Of a stretch of 64,000 nucleotides of DNA, positions 1 through 10,144 are shown piece after piece; within the stretch, counting starts at the first letter, position 1, and every line of letters begins with the position of its first letter. This stretch comes from Enchytraeus crypticus (taxonomy: Eukaryota; Annelida; Clitellata; Enchytraeida; Enchytraeidae). A model generated the notes under the pieces. That model saw nothing but the letters and a program-made list of their open reading frames with translations, did not search any database and was not told where the DNA came from. The position numbers were made by a program, and so were the translations under genes. The DNA lies in assembly GCA_905160935.1 (NCBI GenBank), contig CAJHZI010000370.1:292001-356000 (forward strand). The letters run 5' to 3'.

Positions 1-2
1 AC

Positions 3-947
3 TGCGACAACATCTTTATAGACGAGAGAGAGTTAGGACAGCATCTTGTTGCTGCTCATGGAATTGAGCAACAAGACTCTACACACAATGACAGTTCCAT
101 GAACTCAGATGCACAAACAGCGCATGAAAACAATCAATCTGACGCGGAGAAATTCACCTTCGTAACTCTCAATTCCACTGCCAACTATAACCATGCAATC
201 AAGTGCGACAATACAGGAGTACCTATACAGAAGATATATCATCACTGCCCGCACTGCACTACATTCTTCACTCAGCGATGTCACCTGAGTCGCCACATAC
301 GCTCGGTGCACAATCAGAACCGACCCTACACGTGTTCAGCGTGCGACAAGAAGTTCACGTCGCGTCAGACGCACGACCTGCACTGGAAGTCAGTCCACTG
401 CGGAGAGAAGCCGTACGCCTGCGACCAGTGCGACTACAAGAGCGCTCAGTTCAGTAACCTCGCTCAGCATCAGCGAGCCGTGCACGAGGACGTTCATTTC
501 TTCTCGTGTAAAGACTGCGAGTACACGAGCTCCACTAAGAGCAACATCATACGACACATCAAGACAGTACACTCTAGTGAGAAGTTCTACGTGTGCTTTG
601 AGTGCAGCAAGCCTTTCTCCCATCAGTATCTTCTCAAGGCGCACATCGAAGCCGTTCACAGGGATCATCGACCTCATGGTTGCACTCAATGTGATAGCAC
701 TTTCTCAGATAAGAACTCTCTCAAGAAACATGTAAAATCTGTTCATCTTAAGGAGAAACCCTTCAGCTGTCCGCAGTGCAACAAGTTCTTCTCAACTAAG
801 GTCAACGTCAGAAGGCACATTGATGCGGTGCATAAAGGCGTTAAGCCATTTCAATGTGACCAATGCTGCCAAAGTTTCTCAAAAAAATCTAACCTGGAGC
901 GGCATTTGAAATCTATACACGGTTTGACATTAATTGAATATGCTTGA
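3..947 (+). CDS. C2H2 zinc-finger protein, gene A (3' part, cut by window edge)
   Basis: The reading frame is open from base 3 to the TGA at 945-947, so this is the 3' part of an exon that begins before the window. It encodes eight complete C2H2 fingers; a ninth, at the very start, has lost its first Cys to the window edge. All fingers have the spacing C-X2-C-X12-H-X4-H. The X4 between the histidines is uniform, and many fingers end in 'VH' followed by an x-K-E-K-P-like linker. The last four fingers align one to one with the last four of the next gene (3514-4109), including the shared linker form 'VHKGVKPFQC', so the two are tandem paralogues. By family it is probably a sequence-specific nuclear DNA-binding protein. 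No other domain is visible; upstream exons are outside the window. Targets cannot be inferred. Confidence 0.9.
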   Translation, partial: CDNIFIDERELGQHLVAAHGIEQQDSTHNDSSMNSDAQTAHENNQSDAEKFTFVTLNSTANYNHAIKCDNTGVPIQKIYHHCPHCTTFFTQRCHLSRHIRSVHNQNRPYTCSACDKKFTSRQTHDLHWKSVHCGEKPYACDQCDYKSAQFSNLAQHQRAVHEDVHFFSCKDCEYTSSTKSNIIRHIKTVHSSEKFYVCFECSKPFSHQYLLKAHIEAVHRDHRPHGCTQCDSTFSDKNSLKKHVKSVHLKEKPFSCPQCNKFFSTKVNVRRHIDAVHKGVKPFQCDQCCQSFSKKSNLERHLKSIHGLTLIEYA

Positions 948-1744
948 CAATATGTAAGTGTGTGTATAAATATACAGACTGCACAAAAAGGAAATCCCTG
1001 AAGAAAATTGTTCATAACGTTTCCACTTAAGGAATGTTTATCATGTAAATCTCTGTGATAATTCCAAGGCTAATTTCACACGTTTTCTCCAACTTTCATT
1101 TTAAGTGTATGCAATTCGAACTATACCCCTTTTTGCCCATTAATTCTACTTTTTAAATTTCAAAATATTTATATTAGATGCATTTCAAATTACTAGACTT
1201 TTGTTGGCCCTTAAAACAACCAATTGGCTAGCTTAGGAAAAATAATTACTAACGAAGTAATTATTCAAATATCTACCTTCATGCATGATTACATCCTTTG
1301 GAGAAACTTACCATTTTGATCGAAGTTTTTGTTTTGGTAGCTCAATACAGATGTAAAGCTTCTTTTAATTGTTTGGCGTCGGATGATTAAGTTTTAGACT
1401 ACTATAACTTCTCATTTCTTTCCAAACATGATAATCTCAAGGTATCAAATCTGAAAAATTCTGAGGTTTCTCCATGATTATAGTCAAGAAGCTCTAGATT
1501 GAAAGTTACCAGTGAATCCACTCTCTGAGTTATGTAACTTGTGTATTAAGTAGCCTCTCTGGACTAGATATTAGGGTTATTGACACTTATTGCGAGACTT
1601 ATATTACTTGCCTAGTCCAAAAAATCCAGGGCTATGTTAGGCCTGTAGTGATTTTATCAGTAGTTTGTGACTTAACTGACAAAATAGATCGGTAAAACTC
1701 TATTTATTATGTGAAGTGTTATATCCGGGTCTCTGAAAAATAGA
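948..1744. other. Intergenic, no gene seen
   Basis: This AT-rich stretch lies downstream of gene A and has stops in all frames. No clear repeat family or RNA gene was recognised. The 3' UTR of gene A presumably lies at its start; no single polyadenylation signal stands out. Confidence 0.5.
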
Positions 1745-1830
1745 CCAAAGGCAACTGGATACCAATTCAGAATCCGTTATTTATAAGCGACAGGCTACAG
1801 TAAAGTGTGACTAAGCTAAGTGCTTCATAG
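1745..1830 (+). repeat. Dispersed repeat, divergent copy of 9955-10050
   Basis: The block 'ggataccaattcagaatc...ttataagcgacaggctac' resembles 9955-10050 ('aaccaattcagaag...gaagctataggctac') and, inverted, 13330-13378. It runs directly into the tRNA-like SINE at about 1815-1945, so it may be the SINE's 5' part or a neighbour. The match is by eye. Confidence 0.4.
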
Positions 1831-1945
1831 TGGCTATGTCGGTAAGATATTTTACCTCAGATCAGTATGTACGGGGTTCAAATCCTGGTCTTTCCCATCA
1901 CTGATATTACTTTCAAGAGATGAAACTAACATTATCATTAGTGTT
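1815..1945 (+). repeat. tRNA-derived SINE, family A, copy 1
   Basis: A box 'TGGCTATGTCGG' and B box 'GGTTCAAATCC' are spaced as in a tRNA-type pol III promoter. A tail follows ('tcactgat..tactttcaagagatgaaactaacatt') that is shared with copies at 6080-6195 and 55000-55120. A poly-T run lies just downstream at about 1966. Confidence 0.7.
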
Positions 1946-2016
1946 GCTTTAAGGCACAACTTTTTTTTTTTTTTTTAATTGTTGATCACTGGAGTGCTCT
2001 CTATGGAGCATGAATA

Positions 2017-2238
2017 CTAATTGCGAATAGGTATATATACATTGTACGTGCCACTTGGCAGAACACTACATTTCTCGATGTGAATCTTATCATTCACTTG
2101 CTCACTCACCCGTACATTAATGTAACTTATCAAATTAGTTCTATCTTTTCTATTATTTTTTATATGCATTATGAGATCGTCCCAAAGCCTTTGTCTTACT
2201 CTTCCTCTAAGTCGTTTCCCTGCTACTTGTTTTTCCAT
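2017..2238 (-). repeat. Possible LINE C-terminal relic
   Basis: A 73-codon minus-strand frame contains 'AGKRLRGRVRQRLWDDL', which resembles the Arg-Gly-rich 'RGRPR..MLDDL' segment near the C-terminus of a common invertebrate LINE family, also seen at 51560-51735 and 54143-54345. The rest is not recognisable. It lies just before the first coding exon of gene B. Confidence 0.3.
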
Positions 2239-2367
2239 TTAATTAAATTTTGTAGATCTTGTATACTTAGTATATTGTTGTTACATTTAAGTATATATAT
2301 ATTGTATGTATATCTTGTATTGCACTCTATTTTGTTAATGCTGCGACATGGTACAGATGGCTGGTTA

Positions 2368-2815
2368 ATGGACGATACTAATCCAATGGACGCTGGAGAA
2401 AATCTGGATGGTTCTGCTACGTTGGAAGCGGCTGAAAAGAATTTTTTGGAGCAGACTTTTAACGAGTCAACGGATGATGAAGATTTGTTGAACGAGTCAT
2501 CAGTCACTGAGAAAAGCTTATCAGGGGGATGTGAGGCCGAGTGTGGGACTACAAAAGCTGCAGAAGAAGCAAATTATATAAAAGAGAATTTGGAGAGTTC
2601 TCATCAAGGCGATGACAATCTATCCTGCCCTCTATTTAGCCTTGACTCAACAGCTAATCCAGCTCTTCAACAAGAGCATTGTGAGCCAGCCACTGCCTCG
2701 TTAGATGATCCCAACACTGAATTGCATGATGAGCTTGCTGACATTATGCTTCATTACTCTGCCAAATTCAATAACGTTGCAGCAGAGTCAGTGGATCATG
2801 GAGATGTATTGAATG
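2368..2815 (+). CDS. Gene B, acidic N-terminal exon of a C2H2 zinc-finger gene
   Basis: The proposed start is ATG 2368, 11 nt after a candidate splice acceptor (AG 2355-2356); an upstream ATG in the 5' leader is out of frame and stops at once. The roughly 149 residues are rich in Glu, Asp, Ser and Asn, with no structured domain. Near the end, 'DELADIMLHYS' sits where genes C and D have 'EAFTELLQRCY' and 'EEFAELLRRCY', so it may be a diverged version of that motif. The exon ends at a GT donor (2816-2817, G|GTATGG) in phase 1, matching the phase-1 introns of C and D. It most likely joins the finger exon at 3514-4109. The open frame upstream of 2368 reads non-coding-like sequence and is excluded. 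Confidence 0.6.
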
Positions 2816-3029
2816 GTATGGTGGATTTGTTGCATGATAAGCGGTGTGTGAGTAGATGTTGTTCTTTAGTTAGTATTGTAATGGAATTAATGGTTAACCC
2901 GTGGAATAGTTGGCTAAACTAACTGTGACGTGCATATTATAACTAATGTCACTCATACATAGACTAGTCACGCTCTTGGATGACTGTGAAGTCCTGTCAC
3001 AAGGGATACATTCAGAGATGCCTCCATGT

Positions 3030-3115
3030 TCTTCTACCATGTTCTTCTCTTAAACCTCCCGCTTCTCAGGCAAGCGTGTAATCCATTCGGCTATCTAACC
3101 GGGAATGAATTGGTG
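3030..3115 (-). repeat. tRNA-like SINE fragment in intron of gene B
   Basis: On the minus strand, 'TAGATAGCCGAATGGATTA' resembles a tRNA A box, with a weak B-box-like 'GGGAGGTTTAAG' about 35 nt later. It lies in the putative intron 2816-3513, which otherwise holds AT-rich sequence with nothing recognised. Confidence 0.35.
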
Positions 3116-3513
3116 TTGGTTCTCATTTGATAAGCAGTAAGCCCAGGACTTGAAGCTATTTATAATACCACTGTATCATAACTCATAACTGTAAATATCA
3201 TATCATAACTGTAAATCTAACTAAATTTGAATATTAGCCTAAATCCAATTAATTGCTTGCATCCAATAGACATGGGCTTAAAGATGCTTCGGTTTATTCT
3301 TATGAATCTAGACAAGCAATAAGTGCATGAGAATTTGAAAACTCAATTATGGCGAAGTAAGGACCTTCTTAAACTCATTAGTGCTGCCATTCAATCCATT
3401 ATGAATTGTATTTAATATTAGTTGATAGTATTGTTACCTTACCTATGCAATGATATAATTTTTAAATTCTTAAATTTGGAATTGATTTTCTCTGCTAGAA
3501 TGCGGTAGATGAG

Positions 3514-4109
3514 AGTATAATAATGTGTTCATTGGACCTGCTACGCAGCTTGACAACCATGTGTACTGTTTCGTAGATGCAGTTGACAAGCCTGAGGCTG
3601 GAGTGGACTCACTCGGGCTGCCACACAAATGTCCTGTGTGTAACGAGGCATTCAGCGAGACGACTCAGCTGGAGCTACATCTGCAGACTGCTCATCAGGG
3701 CAGCTCTATGCCATCCACTCTAAAACCATCAAAGAAAACTAAATCTGGAGACAATAACGATGATCAGCACCTGTGCTATGAGTGTAATAAGAACTTTGCT
3801 CATAAATACAGCCTGAGATCCCACATACAAGCCGTGCACCGAGGTCTCAAGCCCCACTCGTGTGACGATTGTGGACGCATGTTTGCGCTGAAGGCTGCTC
3901 TACAGAAGCATGTTAAAGCTGTACACCTGAAGGAGAGGCCTTTCTCATGCTCCATATGCAACAAGAGTTTCTCCACGCAGGCTCATGTCAAGATGCACGT
4001 GGATGCGGTGCACAACGGCTATAAACCGTTTCAGTGCAGTCTCTGCTGTCAGGGCTTCGCTAAAAAGTCTAATCTAGAGCGTCACATGGTTGCTCTGCAT
4101 GGTCAGTAG
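3514..4109 (+). CDS. Gene B, C2H2 zinc-finger exon
   Basis: The open frame ends at TAG 4107-4109. It encodes one finger near the start, a basic Ser/Lys spacer, then four consecutive fingers, all C-X2-C-X12-H-X4-H. The last four match the last four of gene A, including 'CNKSFSTQ' and 'CCQGFAKKSNLERH', so the genes are tandem duplicates; B has lost or never had the N-terminal half of the array. The phase-1 donor at 2815 needs a phase-1 acceptor. AG 3512-3513 gives an open frame. The stronger-looking acceptor (AG 3497-3498, after a pyrimidine tract) has the same phase but meets TGA at 3510-3512, so either the weaker AG or an unseen middle exon is used. Probable nuclear DNA-binding protein. Confidence 0.8.
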
Positions 4110-4440
4110 ACTCTTACACTATCTCGCTATTGTTTTTTTGCTTGGAATGAGGTTATTATTGCTTTTATTTATATTGTGCTAGTTGATATTTTCCTATTAC
4201 TGATAGTACTATTTATTTGGTTTAACCTTTTCTTTAGCAGTTCCACATTTTACATGTGCTCACAGATGATAGCGCTACTGTTGCCATCAGTTGAAGAAAC
4301 TTCTGTGTCGAGGCTGTTTTATCTTTCCTCCTAGTGTTGCTAATAGCTTTGTCTTGTAAGTCAGTAACAGCGCAATGTTGATAGCTTGTGCCTTTTAATA
4401 GCCTGAACAGCACCGCTCAGCTGATGAACGTAATTTAAAT

Positions 4441-4495
4441 TCTGCTGACAATAATCATGCTTGTGAAGTGAAGTATTTCGGATGAGCGCGTCTGA
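4441..4495 (+). repeat. 55-bp direct repeat, copy 1
   Basis: This copy matches 4817-4871 with one mismatch (ctg/ccg near the start), over 'acaataatcatgcttgtg' and the following bases. The region between genes B and C (4110-5184) shows no gene. Confidence 0.85.
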
Positions 4496-4816
4496 TATGT
4501 AATTAATTATTAATGACTAAACTCATCTGTAAGATTTCTTATTTTATTGCTAGGCACTTTACCTAGCTAAAACTAGTAATTACTTGTTTATATATGTTTA
4601 TTACTAGTCTATATACTAGACTGTTGAAAATTGATGCAAATGTTGTAATTAATGTAGTGTTTCAGTGTTTAATGTTCTTAGCCGATGTCACACTCATTCA
4701 ACTGTAGGTAAGACATCACTCTAGACTGATGACTGCATTAACAATTGGCTGTTGAAATGAGTGTGGTCAAGATTCTTTAAATTAGATGTGAAATTTGGCT
4801 GATTGTTAGGTTCTAT

Positions 4817-4871
4817 TCTGCCGACAATAATCATGCTTGTGAAGTGAAGTATTTCGGATGAGCGCGTCTGA
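4817..4871 (+). repeat. 55-bp direct repeat, copy 2
   Basis: This is the second copy of the 55-bp segment at 4441-4495, 376 bp downstream. Flanks differ, so this is a segment duplication or two insertions of a short element rather than a tandem array. Confidence 0.85.
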
Positions 4872-5192
4872 GTTATGTACGTTGAACCTGTTTTGAACTC
4901 ACCCCACTTGCACCAAGGCGAACACTCTAACCGTTACTCTATGTTCCCCTAAGTATCTTATGACTGTTTCAAGATTATGTATTCGATGTTTAGTATTTAT
5001 GTGAATATTACCTCTTCCTATTCTCTACATTTTTAAGCAACAAAGGATGTTTTATTACTTTACCTTAAACTATGGTATAAATTAAAGATACACATGGTTT
5101 GTTGGTTTTGTTAGATTTCTGTAAAAGACTTCTCTTAGTTAAATACTGTGATTGTTGCTGACGAGTGCCTGTTGATTATTTCAGACTGCGTG

Positions 5193-5892
5193 ATGACTGA
5201 GAATGGGCAAATACAGAACATTTATGATCACAGGCTGCCGACGAGAAAGATTCCTTGCACTGGCCTGAACTCCTCTAAGGGTGGTCGTGCGAGTCAGAAA
5301 GCTTCACTGAGTAGCTTTACTGGGCAGAAATTTGTGGATCAGTCGCTCGAGAAGAGTTTAACAGAAGAGTGTGAAGGTGAAGTGAAAATTAAATGTGAAA
5401 TTGATGACAAATGTGATGACACAAATTTTAATGATATTGCAGAGAATTTCTTTCAGGGTAAAATTTCATTAAATGAAAATACTGACGAAGAAAAGTCTAA
5501 AAGAGAACACTTGGTGGAGGGTATAATAATCCAAGAAACTTCGTGTGAGCTGAATCAAACGAAGCGAAGCTCGACTATCACCTCGAAGCAGTCCTCCCAC
5601 CCATTGAATGATCGACACAAGACTTCACGGCACTCCTCACAGAACTCTGCTGCCTCACTCAGCAATGTGCAGCACCTTCCTAAAGCTAAAGCAGACTGCC
5701 GGAGAGAGCTGAAGGAGGACGCTGTGCTAGTCGCTGAGACAATAAAGCAAGAGCTGCCACCTGTCCACAGCGACAGTTCATCGGAGGACTCGCACGAGGC
5801 GGCGTCTGATGGGGAGGCTTTCACTGAACTGCTGCAGCGCTGCTATCCTAAATCAGCCACCGGCTATCGATGGACTGATGGATCTGGAGGAG
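5193..5892 (+). CDS. Gene C, acidic N-terminal exon of a C2H2 zinc-finger gene
   Basis: The start ATG 5193 lies 8 nt after a good acceptor ('tgattatttcag', AG 5183-5184), so an upstream non-coding exon is likely. The roughly 233 residues are hydrophilic, rich in Ser, Lys and Glu, with no known fold. They include two KxE sumoylation-like sites ('VKIKCE', 'IKQELPP') and end in an acidic Ser stretch followed by 'GEAFTELLQRCY'. The same element, 'EEFAELLRRCY', ends the first exon of gene D. The donor GT 5893-5894 (GGAG|GTAATG) leaves phase 1 and fits the phase-1 acceptor at 6905 exactly. The role of the motif is unknown; it may be a protein-interaction module, as KRAB and ZAD are in other zinc-finger families. 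Confidence 0.75.
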
Positions 5893-6079
5893 GTAATGAT
5901 TGATTGATTGATTTTCCTCATGTTCTATCTTATTTTTCTAGTTCTGTGTGGCTTGTTCTTACTTACGAAATGGATTTTTAGTTTACAACGTTGACTTACT
6001 CCATGAAGTTTAATTTAACAGTAAACGACAATAATGTAATATGAAACTTCTTTATTTTCAAATTTGATTGAAAATGATG

Positions 6080-6195
6080 TCTGGCTGGTATCAGTGGCTA
6101 TGTCGGTGGATATCAGGCTGCGGATCAATATGTGCGGGATTCAAATCCTGGGCTCTCCTGTCACTGATAGTGCTTTTGATAGATGAAGCTGACAT
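6080..6195 (+). repeat. tRNA-derived SINE, family A, copy 2
   Basis: In the intron of gene C: 'agtggctatgtcgg', then B box 'gggattcaaatcc' and the tail 'tcactgatagtgcttttgat..gaagctgacatt'. It is clearly the same family as 1815-1945 and 55000-55120. Confidence 0.7.
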
Positions 6196-6235
6196 TAAGA
6201 TATTCTTTATGTTTTTTAAACTTTTTTTATGTCTC

Positions 6236-6903
6236 TAAGTGATAGTAATGTTATCTGTATATAATGTAATGCTAACTGGAATTCTGTTTGTGCTGTAATT
6301 AATGTTATCGGGGTGTGACGTAATATTATCGGTATATGATAGTAATGTTGGAATGTTATCTGTATACGAAAGTGATGCTATTGTGTGGTGATAGTAATGT
6401 TATTATGTTACACTACATATAATGTTATACATTGCATGACATATAGATTCTGTATATGATGTAGTGTTATTTGTATGTAATGTCATCTATATGTAATGTT
6501 TTTATCTGTATGTAATGTAATGTTATCTTTATCTAATGTAATGTTATCTGTATGTGATGTAATGTTACGTGTATGTGATGTAATGCTCTCTATGTGATGT
6601 AATGTTATGTGTACGTGATGTAATGTTATCTATGTGATGTAATGTTATGTGTACGTGATGTAATGTTACATGTACGTGATGTAATGATATCTATTTGATG
6701 CAATGTTACGTGTACGTGATGTAGTGTTATCTATGCAATGTAATGTTATCTATGTGATGTAAAGTTACTTGTATGTGATGTAATGTTATCTATGTGATAT
6801 AATGTTACCTGTATGTGATGTAATGTTATCTATGTGATTTAATGTTATCTATGTGATGTAATGTTATCTATGTGATGCAATGTTATCTATGTGATGTGAC
6901 GCA
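6236..6903 (+). repeat. Degenerate minisatellite in intron of gene C
   Basis: Imperfect tandem units of 'tgtgatgtaatgttatcta' (about 16-20 bp, with variants such as 'acgtgtacg') fill almost the whole distal intron, up to the acceptor at 6903-6904. The sequence lacks a normal pyrimidine tract before the AG, which is unusual. Confidence 0.85.
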
Positions 6904-6904
6904 G

Positions 6905-8082
6905 GAGAGCCTGGTGAGGTGATGCTGAGGGGAGAGAACCTCACTCTCGTTACCTGCTGTCCTATCTGTAAGAAGACGTTTAGCGTGCGCACAAAGTTAA
7001 AGAGGCACATTCAGCGCAAGCACGCAGACGAGAGGGTACACCGGTGCACGCACTGCGAGAAATCCTACAGCGTCAAGTCCGATCTCACGCAGCACATGAT
7101 ATACGCTCACGGAGACAAGAAGTATAATTGTGACAAGTGTAGTTTTAGTTCCACTTACAGTCAGTCGCTCAAGCTGCACATCTCCGCAGTGCACCTGAAG
7201 GAGAAGACTCACAAGTGTCCTCAGTGCGAGTCTTGTTTCTCGAGGAAGACGTCTCTCAAGACACATATCAGAGCCGTGCACAACCGGGAGAAGCGCTACC
7301 AGTGCCCGGTGTGTTACAAGCCGCTCTCAACGCGCCAGTCCCTCGAGCAACATCTCAGAGCCTTCCACGGCTCAGAGGGGCTGAACATCGAGAGCCTGCT
7401 GCAAGAGAGTTTGGCTCAGGAGAGCGCTAATCAAACCAGTGCGGTGCAGACATGTTTCAGTCCTGACATTCTTGGTCAGGGCAGTTTTACTGAAGATGGT
7501 TATAATCAGGATAAATATCGTGAGAAGCGTTTTCAGTGTCCAGTTTGCAATAAGCGGTTATCTTCGCGTCAGTCAGTCTCGCAGCATCTCAAGTCGTTTC
7601 ATTCTTCCGACTCTCTGACTCAGGACAACGGCGAGGACGGTTCAGCCCGAGAGGGGTCGAGTGTACGTGAGAAACGCTTCCAGTGTCTGGTGTGTGGTAA
7701 GAGCTACTCCTCACAAAAGTCTCTAGCCCATCACATACGAGTATATCACGTGCTGGATATTCTGAATCAAGAAGGTTCAAATAAAGACAGTTCAAAGCAA
7801 AACAGTTTAAAGAAGGGTAGTTTGAGCCAAGACAGCCAGAACCAAGATAGTTTAAACGTCGACAGTCTGAATCAAGATAGTTTAACTTCAGGCAGTTTAA
7901 ACGTCGACTGTAGTTTAAATCAAGACAGTGTAAACCAGGACAGTCTTAACCATGATAGTTTAAATCAAGACAGTCTAAGTCAAGACAGTATAAGCCAAGA
8001 CGATTTGACTATTGAAGATGAGATTGAAGACAAAAACTCATCAGAAATTGGTTTAACGGAATCTTCTAATTCAAATGAATAA
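6905..8082 (+). CDS. Gene C, C2H2 finger exon with (SLNQD)n tail
   Basis: The acceptor AG 6903-6904 gives a phase-1 exon that completes a Gly codon with the donor at 5892. The exon encodes five consecutive C2H2 fingers, a linker, one finger, a short spacer and a seventh finger. All have H-X4-H spacing. The fingers are followed by a roughly 85-residue low-complexity tail of pentamers close to 'DSLNQ' (about 7770-8015) and an acidic end, stopping at TAA 8080-8082. The last fingers are unlike the 'VHNGYKPFQC' end of genes A, B and D, so C has diverged most at its C-terminus. Probable DNA-binding regulator; the tail looks disordered and arose by expansion of a 15-bp unit. Confidence in the gene is high; its function is not inferable. 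Confidence 0.88.
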
Positions 8083-8700
8083 CGTTTGCCAAATCTGTTA
8101 GACGCTGAAGCTTAATAGTAGGAGACTGTAACGTGAAGTAGTTTCAATAATTCTCAACGACAGTTTGATATGAAATAACTGAGTGTTGTGTAATAAGTAA
8201 ACAAATGTCTGTCCAACATACCCGATCATAATATTCTTAAGATGAGTTCAATTCTGGACAGTTATACTGTGAGTGCTTCACTCGAGTAGTTTACAACTCT
8301 ACTGATATAGGTATATGTATAAAATGCTCCCGTATGATAATGTCGCAGTGAAACGTCTTTGTCAGTTGATTCCGCTTCTGTTTGATGAAAGTCGATTTGA
8401 TTAGGCTTAAAAGTATTATATATCTAGTTTCAGTAACTTGGTCTAGGTTGCGTTTGCTAATTGTTTGTGTTTATAATGAATTTGATAATGTAGACGATTT
8501 GTATATTGCTATTGCGATTATCATATCAAGGCTGATAACTAAACTGTAAGGTATTCATCGTATGGTATTAAATGCTGAGCTGATGGTAAAGCGGTGACAT
8601 GCTTCAAATGATATAAGTAATTACTATTATATTTTTGTAATGTTCATTTAACCCTAATTGGACCATAAATGCTAAATTTATTTTTCATTTCTTAAATTTT
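8083..8700. other. Intergenic, no gene seen
   Basis: AT-rich sequence after gene C. No open frame with coding character and no repeat was recognised. Confidence 0.5.
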
Positions 8701-8707
8701 TGAAAAG

Positions 8708-8810
8708 CGCTAAACTGGCTTAGTTGCTCAATGAGCAAGACATCATGGGTTTGAATCCCGATCCAACTGTCTCACAGAATCTGGTACAGAAACGGATGGT
8801 AAACTCACAT
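8708..8810 (+). repeat. tRNA-like SINE fragment
   Basis: 'TGGCTTAGTTGC' (A-box-like) is followed about 35 nt later by 'GGGTTTGAATCCCGATCC', a good B box. It does not fold into a full cloverleaf by eye, so a SINE head is likelier than a working tRNA gene. Confidence 0.5.
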
Positions 8811-9954
8811 TTCATACTCGTTGAGGAAATTGTTTTGTGCACTTGTGATAATTTATAGAAAATGAATTTACTTCATCTGGCAGCCTTAAAATCCTACTTT
8901 GAAATTTTTGTTATTTAAATGTGAATTATTTATTTCAATGAGTGTATCAAGTGGTTTCCTTTCTGAGTCTGGAAAGATGATGCAATAAAAATTGTAGGAT
9001 TATAATATTTATACATATTTTCATTATACCATTATATATTTGTAGATGAAATAATAATTCTGTGAACTGAAACATTATTGTAAAGTGTTGTAAACTCAGC
9101 CTGTTTTTTATCAACGTTAAAATATTGCAGAGATCTCTGAAAGTTTCTTCAGAAAGTTGTTTATAGATGGGACTTTTTAAATGGTAGAGATGTCGTAGGT
9201 ATGTGATAATATCAGCTTGTGGCTGGATTTAATGATTATTTTTAGCATTTAGGGCAGATTTTTAATGTGGAAGCATAACTAGAATGGTTAGTTGGACAGT
9301 ATAAGAGAATTGAGTGAAGGAGTTACTAAATGTTAGCGTAATTGTAATTGTTAAGCTATAAACACTACATTAAATCGGAATTGTTAAATATTAATTATTA
9401 CACTAATGTCATTTTAATGGTCACCTCTCTATATACTGCCTAGTGTCAGGTCTATGACATATGAAGTAACTTCTACATTTTTCTCCATCCTCAGCAGTTT
9501 TCTCCTTTCCTCTTTTCGTTCTGTCGTTGAATGATTTTTTAGTCTAAACATCATTACTTTTTTCCTTTAATTTTCATCAGGTCCCTCAATTTCCAGTCCT
9601 TCTCTTTATTTTATTAACTCTGTGGGTGTTCGCAATCCTTTGAGAGCCTCACTATTTCTGCTGATTTCAACTTAATCCCATACCATCTTGGTAGACTGGT
9701 ATCCACCGCTTTCAACCTTTACCTTAGTCACTCGTCGCAGTTAATTGTTCCATGCTGTTAAAAAGATCTCTTAGGTCTCCTGGTGTCTAATCAGAGTGTG
9801 TTAGCAATGACAATTTGACTTTGACCATATATATTGTATTTCACTTGTGTATTGGCCATTGAGAGGAGTTAAATAGCATCAAGTTATTGTATGCTTCCGT
9901 TTTGGAGTCTCTACTGCAAGCCGATGATAGTTTAATTCGTGCATATGATGATGC

Positions 9955-10050
9955 GTTGGAAGGAAACAGGAAACCAATTCAGAAGTCATATTATTTCGAA
10001 GCTATAGGCTACATAAATGTGGATAAGGCATAGGCTTTTATGAAGGGATT
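9955..10050 (+). repeat. Dispersed repeat, reference copy
   Basis: 'aaccaattcagaag...gaagctataggctacataaatgtggataaggcatagg' matches the inverse of 13330-13378 closely and 1745-1830 more weakly. It lies just before the SINE at 10145, again suggesting a link with SINEs. The neighbouring 8811-9954 holds nothing recognised apart from pyrimidine-rich tracts near 9480-9600. Confidence 0.5.
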
Positions 10051-10144
10051 AACTCGTTAATCAATTGAGTTAATTTGACTCGTTAAGTTCTCTTTATGGA
10101 GCCTGAAAGCATATGTGAGTACGAATATGTAGCTTGGACGAATA

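Noticed and set aside
2080-2367. N-terminal extension of gene B upstream of ATG 2368
   Set aside because: Hydrophobic, AT-driven translation that overlaps a LINE-like relic; a splice acceptor lies just before the chosen start.
6997-7795. Minus- and plus-strand open frames overlapping the fingers of gene C
   Set aside because: Shadows of the true finger frame; no domain of their own.
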